This document shows positions 34,051-46,943 of a stretch of 64,000 nucleotides of DNA, piece after piece. The stretch covers positions 310,001 to 374,000 of the forward strand of contig JASVEC010000015.1 of the NCBI GenBank assembly GCA_030770535.1, written 5' to 3'. The number at the start of each line of letters is the position of its first letter. The first letter of the stretch is position 1. The stretch comes from Batkoa obscura. Lineage: Eukaryota > Entomophthoromycota > Entomophthoromycetes > Entomophthorales > Batkoaceae. The notes below the pieces were generated by a model that saw only the letters and a list, made by a program, of their open reading frames with translations, ran no database searches and had not been told where the DNA came from. The translations under genes and the position numbers were made by a program.

Positions 34051-35100
34051 GTTTACAGCACATTGTTGTATCTGATATTATCATCTATTAATTAACTTAT
34101 TCAAAATCTTGTGTTATTTCTTGATCTAACTTTAGCAAAGCATAATCAAATATTGCTACAATTGAATTCGAAAGAGCTAGTAAATCTTATCTTTAATACA
34201 CTACTTTTGGGAGTCCTCAGAATAGGTAATTTGATAACTTTTTATATCATAATTTTTCCGTGTGTTTTTTTCTTACATCATTTTTTATGAGCTTTATTGA
34301 CACCGATGTACTTTCGACTTTTTTTCCTAGTGTAACGCGTTTAAATTATCATAAAAATCGTCATCAATAGTTGAATAGCATTCACAAACTAAAAATTCTG
34401 AAATGATTATAGCGAGATGTAATTGTAATAAAATAATATATGGGTATTAATAAGAAAAGTAGTTTATGGGATGTAACTACAATGTATTAAAGACAAAGCA
34501 TATCATATAATAATTAAGATATGTTATTTTATTTAGTCATCAAAAACTGGTTTATCATAGGAAACTGGTTGCATGGAGTAATGAAAGTCGATACACTATG
34601 AGCTGTAGCAAATTTTGATTGCATAGTTTTAATATGTTTATGAGAATGAGTTAAAATGATAGTTTTGTAGTAAATTACTAATCAAAAGATTGTAGTATAG
34701 TTTAATAAATAAAATCAATGCTCTGAGGTATTGCACTATTTAAGCGCTTTCAATCCTTTAAAAAAGAACTTTGACTATATAATACGCTGATATACCTAAC
34801 TGTCTACTTAAATTGCAAATTTTATATTATAGTTAAGTATAAAAAAATAAATCAATTTATAATTTCTCTTAAGTTAGTTTAGTTAATTACTAAACCTTGA
34901 TGTAACCAAATCTAACCCATTTAAATTTGAACATTTAAACATTTCTTATATTTGCTATCATCGCATCTTCAATAAGTCTAGCAATATGTAACATTATATT
35001 TACAATATCAGGTTATTAAATACCTACAACAGTTGGATATACATCTATCATAAATCTGATGTTCTGAAGTTCCTTCACACATGATTTAAAACCACTAATT
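34051..35100. other. Intergenic region with no recognised feature
   Basis: AT-rich DNA between decayed copy B and the duplicated Ecl1-like block. No supported ORF, MITE or RNA gene is seen. Confidence 0.35.
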
Positions 35101-35830
35101 TTTTTACTTTGTTTAATAAATAGAATAAGTAGTAAATGTTCTTTTATATTTTGATCTTTATTTTTCAAAGTATAGTGCGTTTAATCTATATTAGGCAAAT
35201 AACAAATAATTGCTCACAAATTCAAATAATTATTAAATTCCAATAAATTTGATAGTTGTAAGTTACTATTGGGTAAATAGCTTATGATTTATTATTTATG
35301 AAAGTTTTATCAAAAGATGTTATAATATGCACTACTATTTAATAAACTAAAAGTGATGTTTAAATAAAACAATTTTGTTTATTCAAACGAATTATACAAA
35401 TAGCCATCAAAGAATCGCAAATTTTCATTTTCATCCATATAATCCAACTGATATGATGGTACTTCTCCATAATTTTCAACTGAAAGAAGGCTATAGGTTG
35501 AAGTTGGAGAAGGTGGGGTCAAGCAACTTGAAAAAGTGATTGTAAAGGTGGAGGGCAATAAAAGAGGTATCTCATCTCTCTTACGACATCTCTCGCTGCA
35601 GTAAAGATCAGTATCTGAATAATCAATATGTCTACCACACATAGGACACCAACTTGTATCCATTGTATTTATAGTTTTAGTAATAAAAGTATTTAAATAT
35701 AGTTTAATGAGATCCAAACAATCGCGTTGACTCTTTAATTAATAAAGTTGCTAACGAGGGAGCTTTTCTTTCAGTTAAGCTTAGAGTAGAAAAGAATGAA
35801 AATCGTCTTTTTTATATGAAATAATTTGAA
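35100..35830 (-). repeat. Segmental duplication block 1 (carries Ecl1-like gene)
   Basis: Similar over both coding and flanking DNA to 50675-51420, in the same orientation. Shared flanks include TAGTTGTAAGTTACTATTGG downstream of the gene and TTTCTTTCAGTTAAGCTTAG upstream. Outer limits are blurred by divergence, and weak similarity may run to about 36010. Confidence 0.7.
35379..35663 (-). CDS. Ecl1-like small zinc protein, copy 1
   Basis: The conserved start is the Met of MDTSWC at 35663, giving 94 residues. An upstream in-frame ATG at 35717 adds 18 residues that are not conserved in the second copy. The zinc motif is CPMCGRHIDYSDTDLYCSER then C (CxxC-x13-CxxxC), followed by a hydrophobic-Pro-Ser segment IPLLLPSTFTITFSSC and PPSPTSTYSLLS. 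This resembles Ecl1/lifespan regulatory factor proteins of fungi, short nuclear zinc proteins that extend chronological lifespan on starvation when overproduced. Homology is inferred from the CxxC...LYCSxxC pattern and short length only. A second intact copy lies at 50981-51262. Confidence 0.65.
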   Translation of the reverse strand: MDTSWCPMCGRHIDYSDTDLYCSERCRKRDEIPLLLPSTFTITFSSCLTPPSPTSTYSLLSVENYGEVPSYQLDYMDENENLRFFDGYLYNSFE

Positions 35831-36341
35831 AAATTTGCAAACTTAAATTTACATAACTACTTAAATATCTGATTGTATATTTGTTTTTAGTAAATTATTT
35901 TTAGTAAATACTTTTGTAAAGTATATTAGTGAATAAAACCTGTTAGAAGCTACCCCTGGAGCTATTTTCAGCTCAGTTGTAGCTTCAAATCCTAATACAA
36001 AATACATATACGAAATCTTTTTGAAAATATAAAACCCAAATTTACTTAATGTTACTTGTTTAGTCTCTTTTATTAAATAAAATAGTGCTTTGTAGAAAAA
36101 AATAAAAAATGTATCTGTTTTAAAACTTTTATATACTATATAAACACACATTAATTGAATTGTCATTTCTGATCCTTAATGATCAAAGTCATTCGAGAAT
36201 AAAAACATGTTTACACATCGAATTTCTCATCCCTTTGTTTAATATTGCTAGTCACTCATATTTTTTGAAATTATACAAATCTAATGCAACAAATAAAACG
36301 GTAACAAATAAATAATAGTAACTTTATTTTTATTTAAAGTT

Positions 36342-39300
36342 TTAACTTTGCATCATTTGACTTAGGTACTGTATAAATTCATTTATAAAAGCAGCCTCCC
36401 ATTCACTATGCTGATTCAATAAATCTACTTGCTGGCTATAAGAAAGCGATAAAAACCTCTTAATTAAATAACCATCGACGAAATAAATTTGATCATTATC
36501 CATCTGACTATAACGTAAAGAGTACCAACCGTTACCCAGTAACGGTTGACAAAATTTACTATTAGCTAATATTGTTTGCAGTTCAATCAATTGTAGATGA
36601 TATCTATAACTCAATGCTTGAACATGAAATAAAGAACCTAAAATAGTACAGCCCATAGCAATTGTATTATCATTGTCATTTAACTGCTTTAAATTGGTAA
36701 CAATTTCATTAAAATAGAACATATTCACCTCCTTTAATTTTGTGTTATAATTTTTATAGCTAATACTATTATTCTTTTGGTTATCTGTTTTAGTTTCCAT
36801 CAAAATCAAATTACCAACTCGATCAAAAGCAAGTCCATATCTTTGATTTAAAAATATGAATTTACCGATATTTCTTAATTGTTTACTATTCTTTATCAAC
36901 TTCAATTCGTTTTCTTCAAATGTAAATAAATAAACACTCTGTTGTTTAGTACTCACAGCAATCTTATCACTGTGATTATGATTAATATTAGTAACGTCGG
37001 AATCAATAGTATGTGAGCAAACTATATTTAAACTTATTAATTTAAATAATTGATTTTGATTATTATAATTAAAATTAGGCAAATAGAATTGGATACATTT
37101 GCCAGAGCTTAATATCAAATGCTCTTTAAACTTGCTTAGAGAACAAACAATACCCATAGGTAAATCCATCTTATTAATTACTGTAAATTTGATATTACAA
37201 ATTGTACTTAGTTGAATTTTATCATCTTCCATTACTTGACTACCATAATTAAACTCAATTTCAATCAAAACTACTAATAATCTACCACCACAATTATTCT
37301 GACTATTCCTTCCATCCAAGATCCCAGTACCTATAAAATACACTGCTTTATATTTCCATACTTTACTTTTACTTAAATAGAATTTGGAATCCCATAATAA
37401 TTTGGAAAACCCTTGTTCATTTTCGTTTAATTTATATTGAGCGTAGATATTCCCATTGGTAGGATGTATTAATCTTAAATAGGATTCAATCTGATAATTT
37501 TTGTTCTCTTCATTTATCATTATCAACAGTAACTCCATTTGTTTATTATAATGAATACGTCTTGGAGTGCCACCAATTATTAATTTGTTGCTTAAATATT
37601 CTGACTTTAACTGAAGTTTAAAATATCCCAAATAACTATACTTATTATTATTATTACTGATATTATTACTGTTGTTGTAAAATAATTTAGGTGATTGATT
37701 CTTTGGACTTTGTTTATGATGAGGTTGTAATTTTGGTGATGTGACAATATTATTCATGTTGTTTTTATTATTACTATTAAAATCAAATGGGTGGTCATTG
37801 ATTGCTAATAAATATGCTTTACTATTATTATTATTAAGATTATCAAAATAGTTATAATTAACAATTGTTGCATCAAATAATTGGTTTAAATTAAAGTTAA
37901 AGTTTAGTACTAACTTGAAATCAATCAATAAGTTATAATTAATTGTTAACAAATATAATTGATTCGATATACACAACACAGTATTCTGATTAATGTATTG
38001 GAATTTCACCGGCAGTTTCCCTAATTCAACTTGTTTTTTAAATTCAATAAATTCTATTTCTTCCTCCATATTAAACTCGAATATCACTACCTTTCCGCTC
38101 TTTAATCCTATCAAAATAAATTTTTCATATAAAATGATTTCGTTAGCAACTATATATTCTGTTGGATTTAAAAACTTTAACTCAATTGTAGTAACTAATT
38201 CAATTTCTTTGTTAAACAGTGAATAGATTAATACTTCCCCACTAAAATTAGCTATAAAAATCATCCGTTTTTGCTCAATTTTAAAACATTGTAAATAGCA
38301 AGGTTGGTAATTTAATAAAATTTGCCCTTCTTTTATCAAACAGATTTCATTGTTATTCAAACTGATCGTATAGCAAGTCAAATAATACTCCCCATTATAA
38401 CTACATTGAATCATAAACAATTGATTTTGTATAGTCGTTGCAAACAATACATTACTATTTCCTTCCACTTCAAACTTAATGATTCTAGCACCAAACAGAT
38501 CATGCTGAATCAAATGATAAAACACAATCTCATTTTCTAATATTTGTAAAAAATATTGCTGCTCTTCAAAATGACTAAAATGGTTGAAGTAAATTGTTGC
38601 TTTTGATCGATCAATACTTAATTCGCTAGATATATCTATTAATTCTTCCTTAATTAAATGATACAATTGAATTTTATCCTCATTGTTGTACATTACAATA
38701 ATTATCATGCTATCTTGTTGAATATAAATAGTTTCTATTTTATATATCATACTTCTGATAGGCTGTAACAACTTATTGGTATTGCTTGGCATGTTACTAT
38801 TGATTGTAGCTTTATCCAAGTAAAATTCCTCTTCATCAATATTCTCAATATTATTCGTACTATAATTGTTACTAATTGTTGTATTACTTGTAATTAAGTT
38901 AATTAGTTTAATACAATTACCATATTGTAAAGAATAGATACTGCCGTTAGGATATAAATTAGAGCAGGTGACAATTTTATTATTAATTAGTTCAAAATCA
39001 ATAATTGGACTACGATTAAAAAATAACAACTCATAATTTAATAATTTGATATTATTATAATTAATTAGATTAAATTTATTGCTCTTATACTTCAACTTAT
39101 TATTTCTATTCTCTTCTTCATCATCATTATTATTATCAAAATACGGATTATTAACTTTAAAACTATAACTATTAAAATAATTATAGTCATCTTCGTTATT
39201 AGTATCCCCTTTATTCGATATCCAAATCACTCCACTATCACTAAAATCCGTAGAAAAAGCAACTACATCAAACTCCCAATCTCTTTCGATTATCTCTAAT

Positions 39301-40829
39301 GAATTTCCAAAACTTTTATTTTCTATCCTTCCAATCAATTTCAATTTTAGTTCAATTTGCTGCTGAGTATTTCCATTCTTGTTAATATCTAACCTATACA
39401 AATATCCTTTATCACTGCCTAAATAAATATAATTATCTTTTCCTGTCTTTTTATATACGCTTGGATCACTCCAGCATGTTATTAATGATACTAATTAAAC
39501 AAATAAATATATATATTACATTATTATTTATATTATTTTACCTTCATCATTGTTATTAATCTTAGGCAAATCCAATCTAGGAAAATGAATATTGGCGGCA
39601 ACTACATGATCAGTAGTTAAAAACATGATTTGATACTCGGTAACAATAACCATCGAGTCATAAAAAGAGCTCAAAGGTATCAAATGCAATGGCATACCGT
39701 CGATAGCTAATTCCACTAAATAAGAGTAAAAAATTATTATACTAATAGAATAAAATCTTACGATTTCCAATAGGTAGTTTATATCTTTGATAATTAATAT
39801 CTTGATTTTCATTCATAAAATTTACGTTTTCTTCCGAATCTTCTTCTAAATGTAATTGGTGTGGTGCACCATTTTTCAGCGAATAAAATTCATATAATAT
39901 TAACGAGGAAGTTTTATCAATATCACTATATAAAATTTAATAAGCCGGTTACTAGAATAGTTGCTACTATAGCTAACTTACTCTAAAACAATCAGCGCTA
40001 AAACGAATCTATTTTTAACCTCTTTTTTCATAAATAAATAACTCATAGCCCAAATCACTCCTTGAACTTCAAAGGTAAAATCCTAAGTTAATATTAATAT
40101 CATCCTACTAATCACTATTTTACTGTTTACTTTAATATCACTGTTTTTGATCCATTTTACTGGCTCTTGTTCAAATTTATTTTGATAGCTGTTTATAAAA
40201 TATATAGTGAATTTGGTCAACCAAGCTGCCACGGAAAAAGAATGTTTTCTAAATCAGTCAGTTCATTATTTTACTAAATCATCAATTTTTAGATCAAAAT
40301 ACCTTCCTTCTACCGCCAACTTTCTATTTAAAAATTGATATTCCGAGTCCAAAGAATTAATAACGATCTATTCGAAATCGATAGTTTAATATCATTTCTA
40401 AAAGTTTTTATAAATCTCACTTACCTCTCTAACCATTTCCAAATCACTACTTTCGCCTTTTTTCCCTCTATCAATCCTCAAAAAACAAGCTTTGCCAGCA
40501 TCCGAGATAGCTAATAACATATCCTCTCCAAATAGCCAGATATCTTTACATACTCCAAATAGATAGCTTTGATAGTATTGACTAATTTTTATCTTTTTGC
40601 TTTTTAGTTTAATATGTTTAATTTCTAGATAAGTTTCTCGATTTAAGATGAGCTCTTTCTCTCCAGTGATTATCTGATGTACCAATAGTTTGCGTATAAT
40701 GCTGTTTTCTAAGAGAGGTTTGATGAGTAATAATGGAGGATTACTGGTGTCTGTTATGTTGCTGTCTGTATCTTCATTTAATGTATTATATTGCTCATTA
40801 ATTATATTGGCTGTGTACGATAGACTCAT
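36342..40829 (-). CDS. Large beta-propeller protein, MMS1_N / CPSF-A family
   Basis: A long gene of several exons. The last exon runs 39490-36342; others include 39715-39542 and the first, 40829 to about 40413. The first exon starts MSLSYTANIINEQYNTLNED and leads into propeller-type strands (YLFGVCKDIWLFGEDMLLAI). LAIDGMPLHLIPLSSFYDSM and GKDNYIYLGSDKGYLYRLD are typical of the MMS1_N region. Poly-Asn stretches are frequent, as is usual in this genome. The C-terminus has VDGYLIKRFLSLSYSQQVDL, the CPSF-A end signature that in DDB1/CPSF160/SF3b130 reads IDGDLIE.FL. Total about 1,400 residues. Which member (DDB1/Mms1, CPSF160 or SF3b130) is not clear; Mms1-like is my guess because similarity is weak. 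Confidence 0.78.
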
Positions 40830-41529
40830 ATTTTTATAAGTTAAAATTGAGTGAAATAGGGGGTTGAATGATTTGTAAAATTAAAAATTTCAAGTTCAAT
40901 AAAAAAGTAATGAAATTGATTGGTTGTGATAAAAAGATTACTTGATTTTAGGAAACGGAAATGAGTTGATACTCTATGTATGCTGCGCTTAATTATTCTT
41001 AGGTAGAGGGATAACCCTTATCAAAATTTGAGCTTTAGTGCAAAGCTAATACTTGCAAATAAACTTAATTTTATTGGTTGAAATTTTAGTCTTTTAAACT
41101 GCCAAAATCACCTACATCTCAGTTTACAAATCATTTTTAAATTTTATATCTGTTTATTTTAAACACAAGTACTTTTTATTAACATTAAATTGTTAACATC
41201 TTTCATTAAGGTAAAAGTGTTTTCAATTGGTACTTTAGAAAAGATAAAAACTAAATTAGCTTTCAATAGCCTTAATAATGTTATTAATGAAGATGAGTGA
41301 GTATACTAGATTTATTAAAATTCATCAAACTAAAAGTATCCTTATAAAACTGGAATTTCATTAAAATGAGATTAACAAAGATGTCTTGATAATTATTAGC
41401 CTTAATAAAACCAATAACAGCATTTTATGCCTGAAAATTATTCCTGAATTGATACTATTGTATTTGCTACTGTTGAATACAGTTACAATTTAATTACTAA
41501 TGACTCTAGTGCTTTAACTAGCAATTGCA

Positions 41530-41632
41530 TGTGTGTGTTTTTTTTTTTGCTTCATTACTTTTTCTATCTTTTAAGCACTATTTGAGTGGAAGAATTATTA
41601 GTAAAATCCTCAAATACAAAAATAAATCCATT
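41530..41632 (-). repeat. TGGGG-end MITE, copy 9 (diverged ends)
   Basis: Internal GCTTCATTACTTTTTCTATC and TTAAGCACTATTTGAGTGG are clear. Both termini are diverged (GTGTGTGTTTT and ATAAATCCAT). Confidence 0.7.
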
Positions 41633-41699
41633 AATTTTCAACTTTGATCTCCTCGACTAAAAAAATACGAATTAGCTAGTATTGAGCATGGGACTAGAC

Positions 41700-42345
41700 T
41701 ATCCGCTACTTATCCTCGCGTTCCAACTGATAACTATGTATTAATTGATATTGAGTCCAAGTATAAATTGTCTACTATTAATACTGTCTCAGCTAGCAAT
41801 CATAGATTATCTATTACTAACCTCAAGGTTGAATTATCCACTACTGATTCATATATTTCAAGCAATGATTATGTATTAATTAACAACAAACCTAAGACTA
41901 AATCATCATTGGTTAACTATAGCATTCCAGCTAATAGCTGTAAACTGACAACGCTTCATTTGAAGCTGTATCTTCTCCTATTAATTACAATCTTTTAGCT
42001 AATAATTTTGAAACAGCTAATACTGGCACTAAAGCTAAATTTTTTGTTAGCAATTCTCATATTCCAAATAATAGTTATGTTTTAATTGATATTAAATTTA
42101 AAACTAAATTGTATAATGTTTACTTTGATATCCTAGCTAGTAATTATAAATTAATTGATGGTAAGTTAAGATTAAACTGTTTGTTACTAACTTTAGTATT
42201 CGAATTAGTAATTATAAATTAGTTAATACTTTATCTAAAGTTAGATTGTTTTTTATTAATTTTGATATATCAGTTAATAATTATAAGTTGACTAACACTG
42301 GGTCTAAATCCAAACTTCCTACTATTAATTTTCACTTCTTAATAA
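41700..42345 (+). repeat. Degenerate tandem repeat, ~66-69 bp units, coding-like
   Basis: About nine imperfect units. In translation they look like SNDYVLINNKPKTKSSLVNYSIP and SNYKLI..KSKLPTINFDI, i.e. 22-23 residues centred on SN(N/D)Y(K/V)LI. Stops interrupt the frame. It resembles the remains of a Ser/Asn/Lys repeat protein; a pure DNA repeat is the alternative. Confidence 0.55.
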
Positions 42346-42350
42346 CTATG

Positions 42351-42448
42351 TGGGGATGTTTTTTTATTTCATTACTTTTTCATTTTTAAGCGCTATTCGA
42401 GTGGAAAAATTATTAGTAAAATTCTTAAACAAAAAAATATATCCCTGA
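42351..42448 (-). repeat. TGGGG-end MITE, copy 10
   Basis: Starts TGGGGATGTTTTTTTATTTC, with central TTTTAAGCGCTATTCGAGTGG, and ends ATATATCCCTGA. It lies at the right edge of the tandem repeat. Confidence 0.85.
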
Positions 42449-43416
42449 ATATCAAAATTGTTTGAAATGTTTAAATCAATTCAATAAATTAATATTTACT
42501 GTTTGAAGCTGAGGTAATAAAGCTCATATAAAAGCTGATTAATTTTTTACTTTACTATAATTAAAATCTTCAGATTAAAGTTAGAAATGAGTTTTTTAGG
42601 ATATTTTGACAATTTAAATATTCAATAGCTCTATTAATTGAACCCTTGTATTATCTACCAATGATGTCATAAAAACTTAAATATTTATTTAATTGGTTAA
42701 TAGAATTTAAATTAGTTAAGAATAACTTAGTGATATTTTTTAGTTTTAAATTAATTTAAATAAATTTAGCAAATCTTAAGTAATGAAATGTAAATAAAAT
42801 TTGAAATTGAACTATTATTTAAGAACTTCAATGGATCTAGCACCCATTGGTATCAATAAATTAGTTATGATGTCAGTATAAAAAGAATATTTACATTGTA
42901 TTATTATTAGATATGGCTGCTTACTATACTTAAATCACATGTTGTATTTCACAGACAATAATAAGGACAACTTTTCAGAATATAAAAGCGCTAAAGAAAC
43001 TAACTCTTGATTAGAAAAGAAAAAAGAAGAAAACAGCTTAGGAAACAATCTTTGATTAAAAATGAATAAATAAAACTTAAATAATCACACTTGATTTTGA
43101 AATGAATATCAATATTCTCGATTGCTATCTTTTCTACAACACAGATCTCTTCAAGATACATAGCTAATTTTACTTAGTAGCCCTGCACTTAACCTTATGA
43201 ATAAAGATAACTTTGGAATATTGTATAAATATTTTAATAGTTATTTTAAGATTCATGTTTGAAGTTGACTTATTTATAACTTTAATATAGTTTATATTTA
43301 GCATCAATCTTGGCAAAAGCTTGACTCAAGGTAATTTAATCCAAATGTATAATAGGGTGAGTTTTTCAATTCTAGTATCCAATAAAAAATTAATTAACAA
43401 TACTAGTGTTATCTTT

Positions 43417-43520
43417 ATATGACAGTGTTTTTTTGTCTTATATCACTTTTTCCATTTTTAGGTGCTATTTGAGTGGAAAAATTACTAATGAAATTCCTAA
43501 CAAAAAATATATCACCATAT
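43417..43520 (-). repeat. TGGGG-end MITE, copy 11 (diverged)
   Basis: Central TTTAGGTGCTATTTGAGTGG and right-hand AAATTCCTAACAAAAAATAT are clear. The ends TATGACAGTGTT and ATCACCATA are diverged. Confidence 0.75.
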
Positions 43521-43661
43521 GCATATTTATTAATTACAACAGTTACATAATAGTATTAATATTAAAGAATATTAATATTTAAAGGTTGTTGACTCGGTGA
43601 AATTAAAATTTACTTTTTTTAAGAAAATTAACTTACTTTAATAGCTATTAATCAACAAAGG

Positions 43662-44858
43662 ATGAAGTTTCATTATAGATATATATTTCTATCATTTATG
43701 GCAGCAACAATAGTTTTTTTAATAGTGGTGTTAATATATGGAACCCAAAAGAAGGAAGGTGATGATACAAAATATTTGACATGGGAGGTACCAGGGTTTG
43801 CATATATAAATAATCAAATGATATTACATGTAGCTTCAGAGTTATATAATCCAACTAATAGAAAGGTTGTTCATCCTAAGTTATGGTTTCCATCAATTTA
43901 TAATACTCAAAATAAATACGTTGGGATAAATGAGTTGTATGAAGAAAAGTTTGAAAATTTAACAGATGAAACTTATAAAGATGTAGATACCGTCAGTGAA
44001 GCACAATCATCAGATGATAATTATATCCGCATAAATAATAGCAGAGAATCCTATTGGAGTTATATGTACCCTAGGTTTATAATTTATACTTTTGTAATAG
44101 GTGGAAATTGGAGAAAACAGGCACATTCAATAATGAATTGATATCAATATAAAAAAGGAGGTATGATAAATAAATGTATTGAAATGGCAAAAGAACAATA
44201 TCCTATAAAAGAGAGTATTGGTATTCATTTAAGGACGTGGAATAAAGATGTTTCGTTAGTAAACTCACATGAGTGTGATAAAATATATCACAATAATCCC
44301 TTAAAGTTATTATGGTCTTGTAAATTAGATGAAAATAATGTAAGTAATATGATTGATTGGTTATCAAATGACAAAGATACGCCTATTTTGGTTGCAACTG
44401 ATGATTCACATTCTTCACTTATTTCTAACTTAAAGAGTAAATATTCAAAATTATATCTAATTAATTATGATAAGTTATTAAATCAATGTTTTAATGAAAC
44501 TAAAGAATTTGATCAAAAATGGATGAAAGTACACGGATTAGCAATTATAGATAATGAATTATTAGCTAATACTGGCCAATTTATTGGTAATTTATTTTCA
44601 ACTTTTTCTGATATTGTAGCTATAAAGAGAGAAAATAATAGTTATTTTGTGCAAAATACTCATCAATATTTATTAGAACATTATTTATTTTTATGGGTAT
44701 TCTTAATATTATGTCTTATCTTTAGTCCATTTGTTTTCTTAATTTATCATTGTAAGTTAAGATATAATAATGGCAATAAATACATACGATTAAACAATGA
44801 TGATATTGGTGCTATAAACTTGAGTGATGTAAATAATAACTCAAATAATAGTAATTAA
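43662..44858 (+). CDS. Membrane-anchored O-fucosyltransferase-like protein with in-frame TGA
   Basis: Two open halves lie in the same frame, 43662-44138 and 44142-44858, divided by TGA at 44139-44141. The N-terminal half starts with a signal anchor (YIFLSFMAATIVFLIVVLIY). The C-terminal half has IGIHLRTWNKDVS, PILVATDDSHSSLISNL and ANTGQFIGNLFSTFSDIVAI, which follow the HxR..., ATD and SSFS-type segments of GDP-fucose protein O-fucosyltransferases. A second membrane helix (LFLWVFLILCLIFSPFVFLI) near the C-terminus is unusual for the family. A 57-nt in-frame intron (donor GTGGAA at 44101, acceptor AAAAAAG at 44157) would remove the TGA and give FVIGGMINKC. That donor is weak for this genome. 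Otherwise the gene carries a nonsense codon. Both readings remain open. Confidence 0.62.
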
Positions 44859-46145
44859 TAAAAAGCTCTAACTTTATTTTTATTTTTATTTTATGTTTTT
44901 ATTTTATGTTTTTATATAAATTAGGGCTTATTAAAATATTTCTTATTTCATAAATATCAACTATTTAATAAACAACTTAGTAGTGTAATATGGAGATGTT
45001 TTAGCTTCATCACTTTCTATCTTTTAAGCGCTATTTGAGCAGAAAAATTCTTGGTAAAATCCTTAAACACAAAATACAAAATACAATTCTACATTTAAAA
45101 GATTGTTTTAAAATTTTATATTATCTATCCGATACATTAAAATAAAATGCTACTGTGTAAACATTTGACAGCTTCTCTAAAAATGAATATTTTTCAAGCT
45201 TGGCTTTATTATTTCAAATCCACTTATTAGTATTTCATTCACAATATTTCATGCTACTTTATATTCGAATTATGATCATACTAGAAATATACCATTTATA
45301 ACTTTTCTTGAATTAATATTCTCTAGTAAGTATTTGAGATAAGATCTTGGACTATGTTAGTTTATTTTTAAATATACGCATATAAGGTAAGATACAAAAA
45401 TAATTAGTAAACATATATGTATAATTATTTTTGAAACTAGCTTCATTAACCTTTAAGTATGGTAAATATGAATAATTTAAAAATAAAATATCACTTGCAT
45501 AAAAGCTTAACTGCAAAATATAAATTAATGCAATATAATAATTTTTTAATTTAATCTAATAATAGAATAAAAATTAACATAAGTAAATTTAATAATAGAA
45601 TGGAACAAAAATCTTAATGCTAATAAAATGGGTTTTTTAAAGCGTTGGCATTTATTTTTTAGATTTTTCATTTAGCTATTTTTATATTTTGGTTTGAAAT
45701 TTTCAACCATTTTTTGTAGAAATTGGTTAAAATTATTGTAAATATTGAAACCTAAATACCAATTTCGGTTACTATCAATCCAATTTAAACGAAATTGAAC
45801 TTTTTACTTTGTTATTTTTATTTGTTTAAGCTTTTACTTGCATTTAATTTCTCAATGATAATTGAATTTTTAACTTAAAGTTTTGACAAATTAAAAAATT
45901 CAATCTCATTTAAATTTGATGAATAATATAATCTAAAACTTGGTAATAATCTAAGGGACTTTTTAACTGTTAAAGCATAAATTAACTGGGGTATTTCATT
46001 ATTATTATTAACTTTAAACTAAAAATAAAAACTAAAAATTGAGAAATTACACTATAAAAGCATCGAAAATGATACATCAAATAATCAAGAAATTTAAGTA
46101 GTAACAATCATTTATTAACTCATTAATACTACTCTAATCCTCAAA
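44859..46145. other. Intergenic region with one MITE
   Basis: A MITE lies at 44989-45093. The rest is AT-rich; the final ~150 bp is presumably the promoter of the secreted-protein gene at 46146 (TATAAAAGC near 46052). Confidence 0.4.
44989..45093 (-). repeat. TGGGG-end MITE, copy 12
   Basis: Starts TATGGAGATGTTTTAGCTTC, with central TTAAGCGCTATTTGAGCAG. The right end is extended by short ACAAAAT duplications and diverged. Confidence 0.75.
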
Positions 46146-46838
46146 ATGTTTAAATCTATCTCACTCATGGTTGGCTTAGTTTTGACTTCTGTCCTTGCTG
46201 TTCCAGTACCAAATAATTCAGTATCTCAAGTAAGCGGCTCGGGTGCTATTGGTGGCTCTACCAATGGGGGAAGTGCTTCTGTAAGCTCATCATTTGGTTC
46301 AGCAGCTGGAAGTGGTTCTACATCAAATTATGGAACAAGCGCTGGTGTTGCTTCAGGCTCAAATTCTTCTTTTGGTGCTAGTTCAAATGTATCAAGTGGT
46401 ACTGCTAATCAATACGGTAACGCTTTTTCATCAGGAAATAATGTCATCAATGGCGCAACTGGTAATTCTGGATTTGTTAATGTAGGATCTAGTTTCGGAA
46501 GTGGAAGTAATAATGGGTATGGTTCCAATGCCAATTCTTTTGGTACTGGATCTACTTCGGGTGTCACTTCAGGTAACGCTGGCTTTGGTGCTTCTTCTGG
46601 CTTCCAAGCTTCTCAAAGTAATTTCTTAAACTCATCTGGGGTCACTGGATCAGGGACTAGTTACGGTCAATCCCTTGGTTCATATTCAGGTACCAATGCT
46701 GGGAATAATGTAGCAGTTATTTCTAATGGAGCTGGAACTGTTGGTACTTCTAATAACTTTGGTTCATCTACCGGAGTCGGGATTATCGGTGCTGGTACTA
46801 ATTTCAATGGCTTTAACAAGGCTACCTCATATCACTAA
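46146..46838 (+). CDS. Secreted Ser/Gly/Asn-rich low-complexity protein
   Basis: An intronless 230-residue protein. It has a clear signal peptide (FKSISLMVGLVLTSVLAVPV, cleavage probably after VLA). The mature part is almost entirely Ser, Gly, Asn, Ala and Thr in irregular blocks such as SSFGSGSNNGYG and NAGFGASSGF. No Cys and few charged residues are present. It probably is a cell-wall, spore-surface or extracellular adhesive protein. Its codon use shows more C and G than its neighbours because of the Gly/Ser content. TATAAAAGC about 95 bp upstream may be a TATA box. No family is assigned. Confidence 0.8.
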   Translation: MFKSISLMVGLVLTSVLAVPVPNNSVSQVSGSGAIGGSTNGGSASVSSSFGSAAGSGSTSNYGTSAGVASGSNSSFGASSNVSSGTANQYGNAFSSGNNVINGATGNSGFVNVGSSFGSGSNNGYGSNANSFGTGSTSGVTSGNAGFGASSGFQASQSNFLNSSGVTGSGTSYGQSLGSYSGTNAGNNVAVISNGAGTVGTSNNFGSSTGVGIIGAGTNFNGFNKATSYH

Positions 46839-46943
46839 TTTGTAAATAAAAGGTTAATTTTGAAAACCACTTAAATTTCCCAAATATTGTTTTTACAACA
46901 ATTACTTATTTTAAAAAAAAAATAGACCATTATTTGAAAATAC

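Larger units (their letters stand above)
40830..43661. other. Accessory region: tandem repeat remnant and three MITEs
   Basis: This 2.8-kb spacer has MITEs at 41530-41632, 42351-42448 and 43417-43520, and a degenerate tandem repeat at about 41700-42345. No intact gene is seen. Its right end is the promoter side of the glycosyltransferase-like gene. Confidence 0.5.

Noticed and set aside
46294-46485. 63-codon Gln/Leu/Val-rich frame
   Set aside because: Out-of-frame shadow of the secreted Ser/Gly-rich protein gene.
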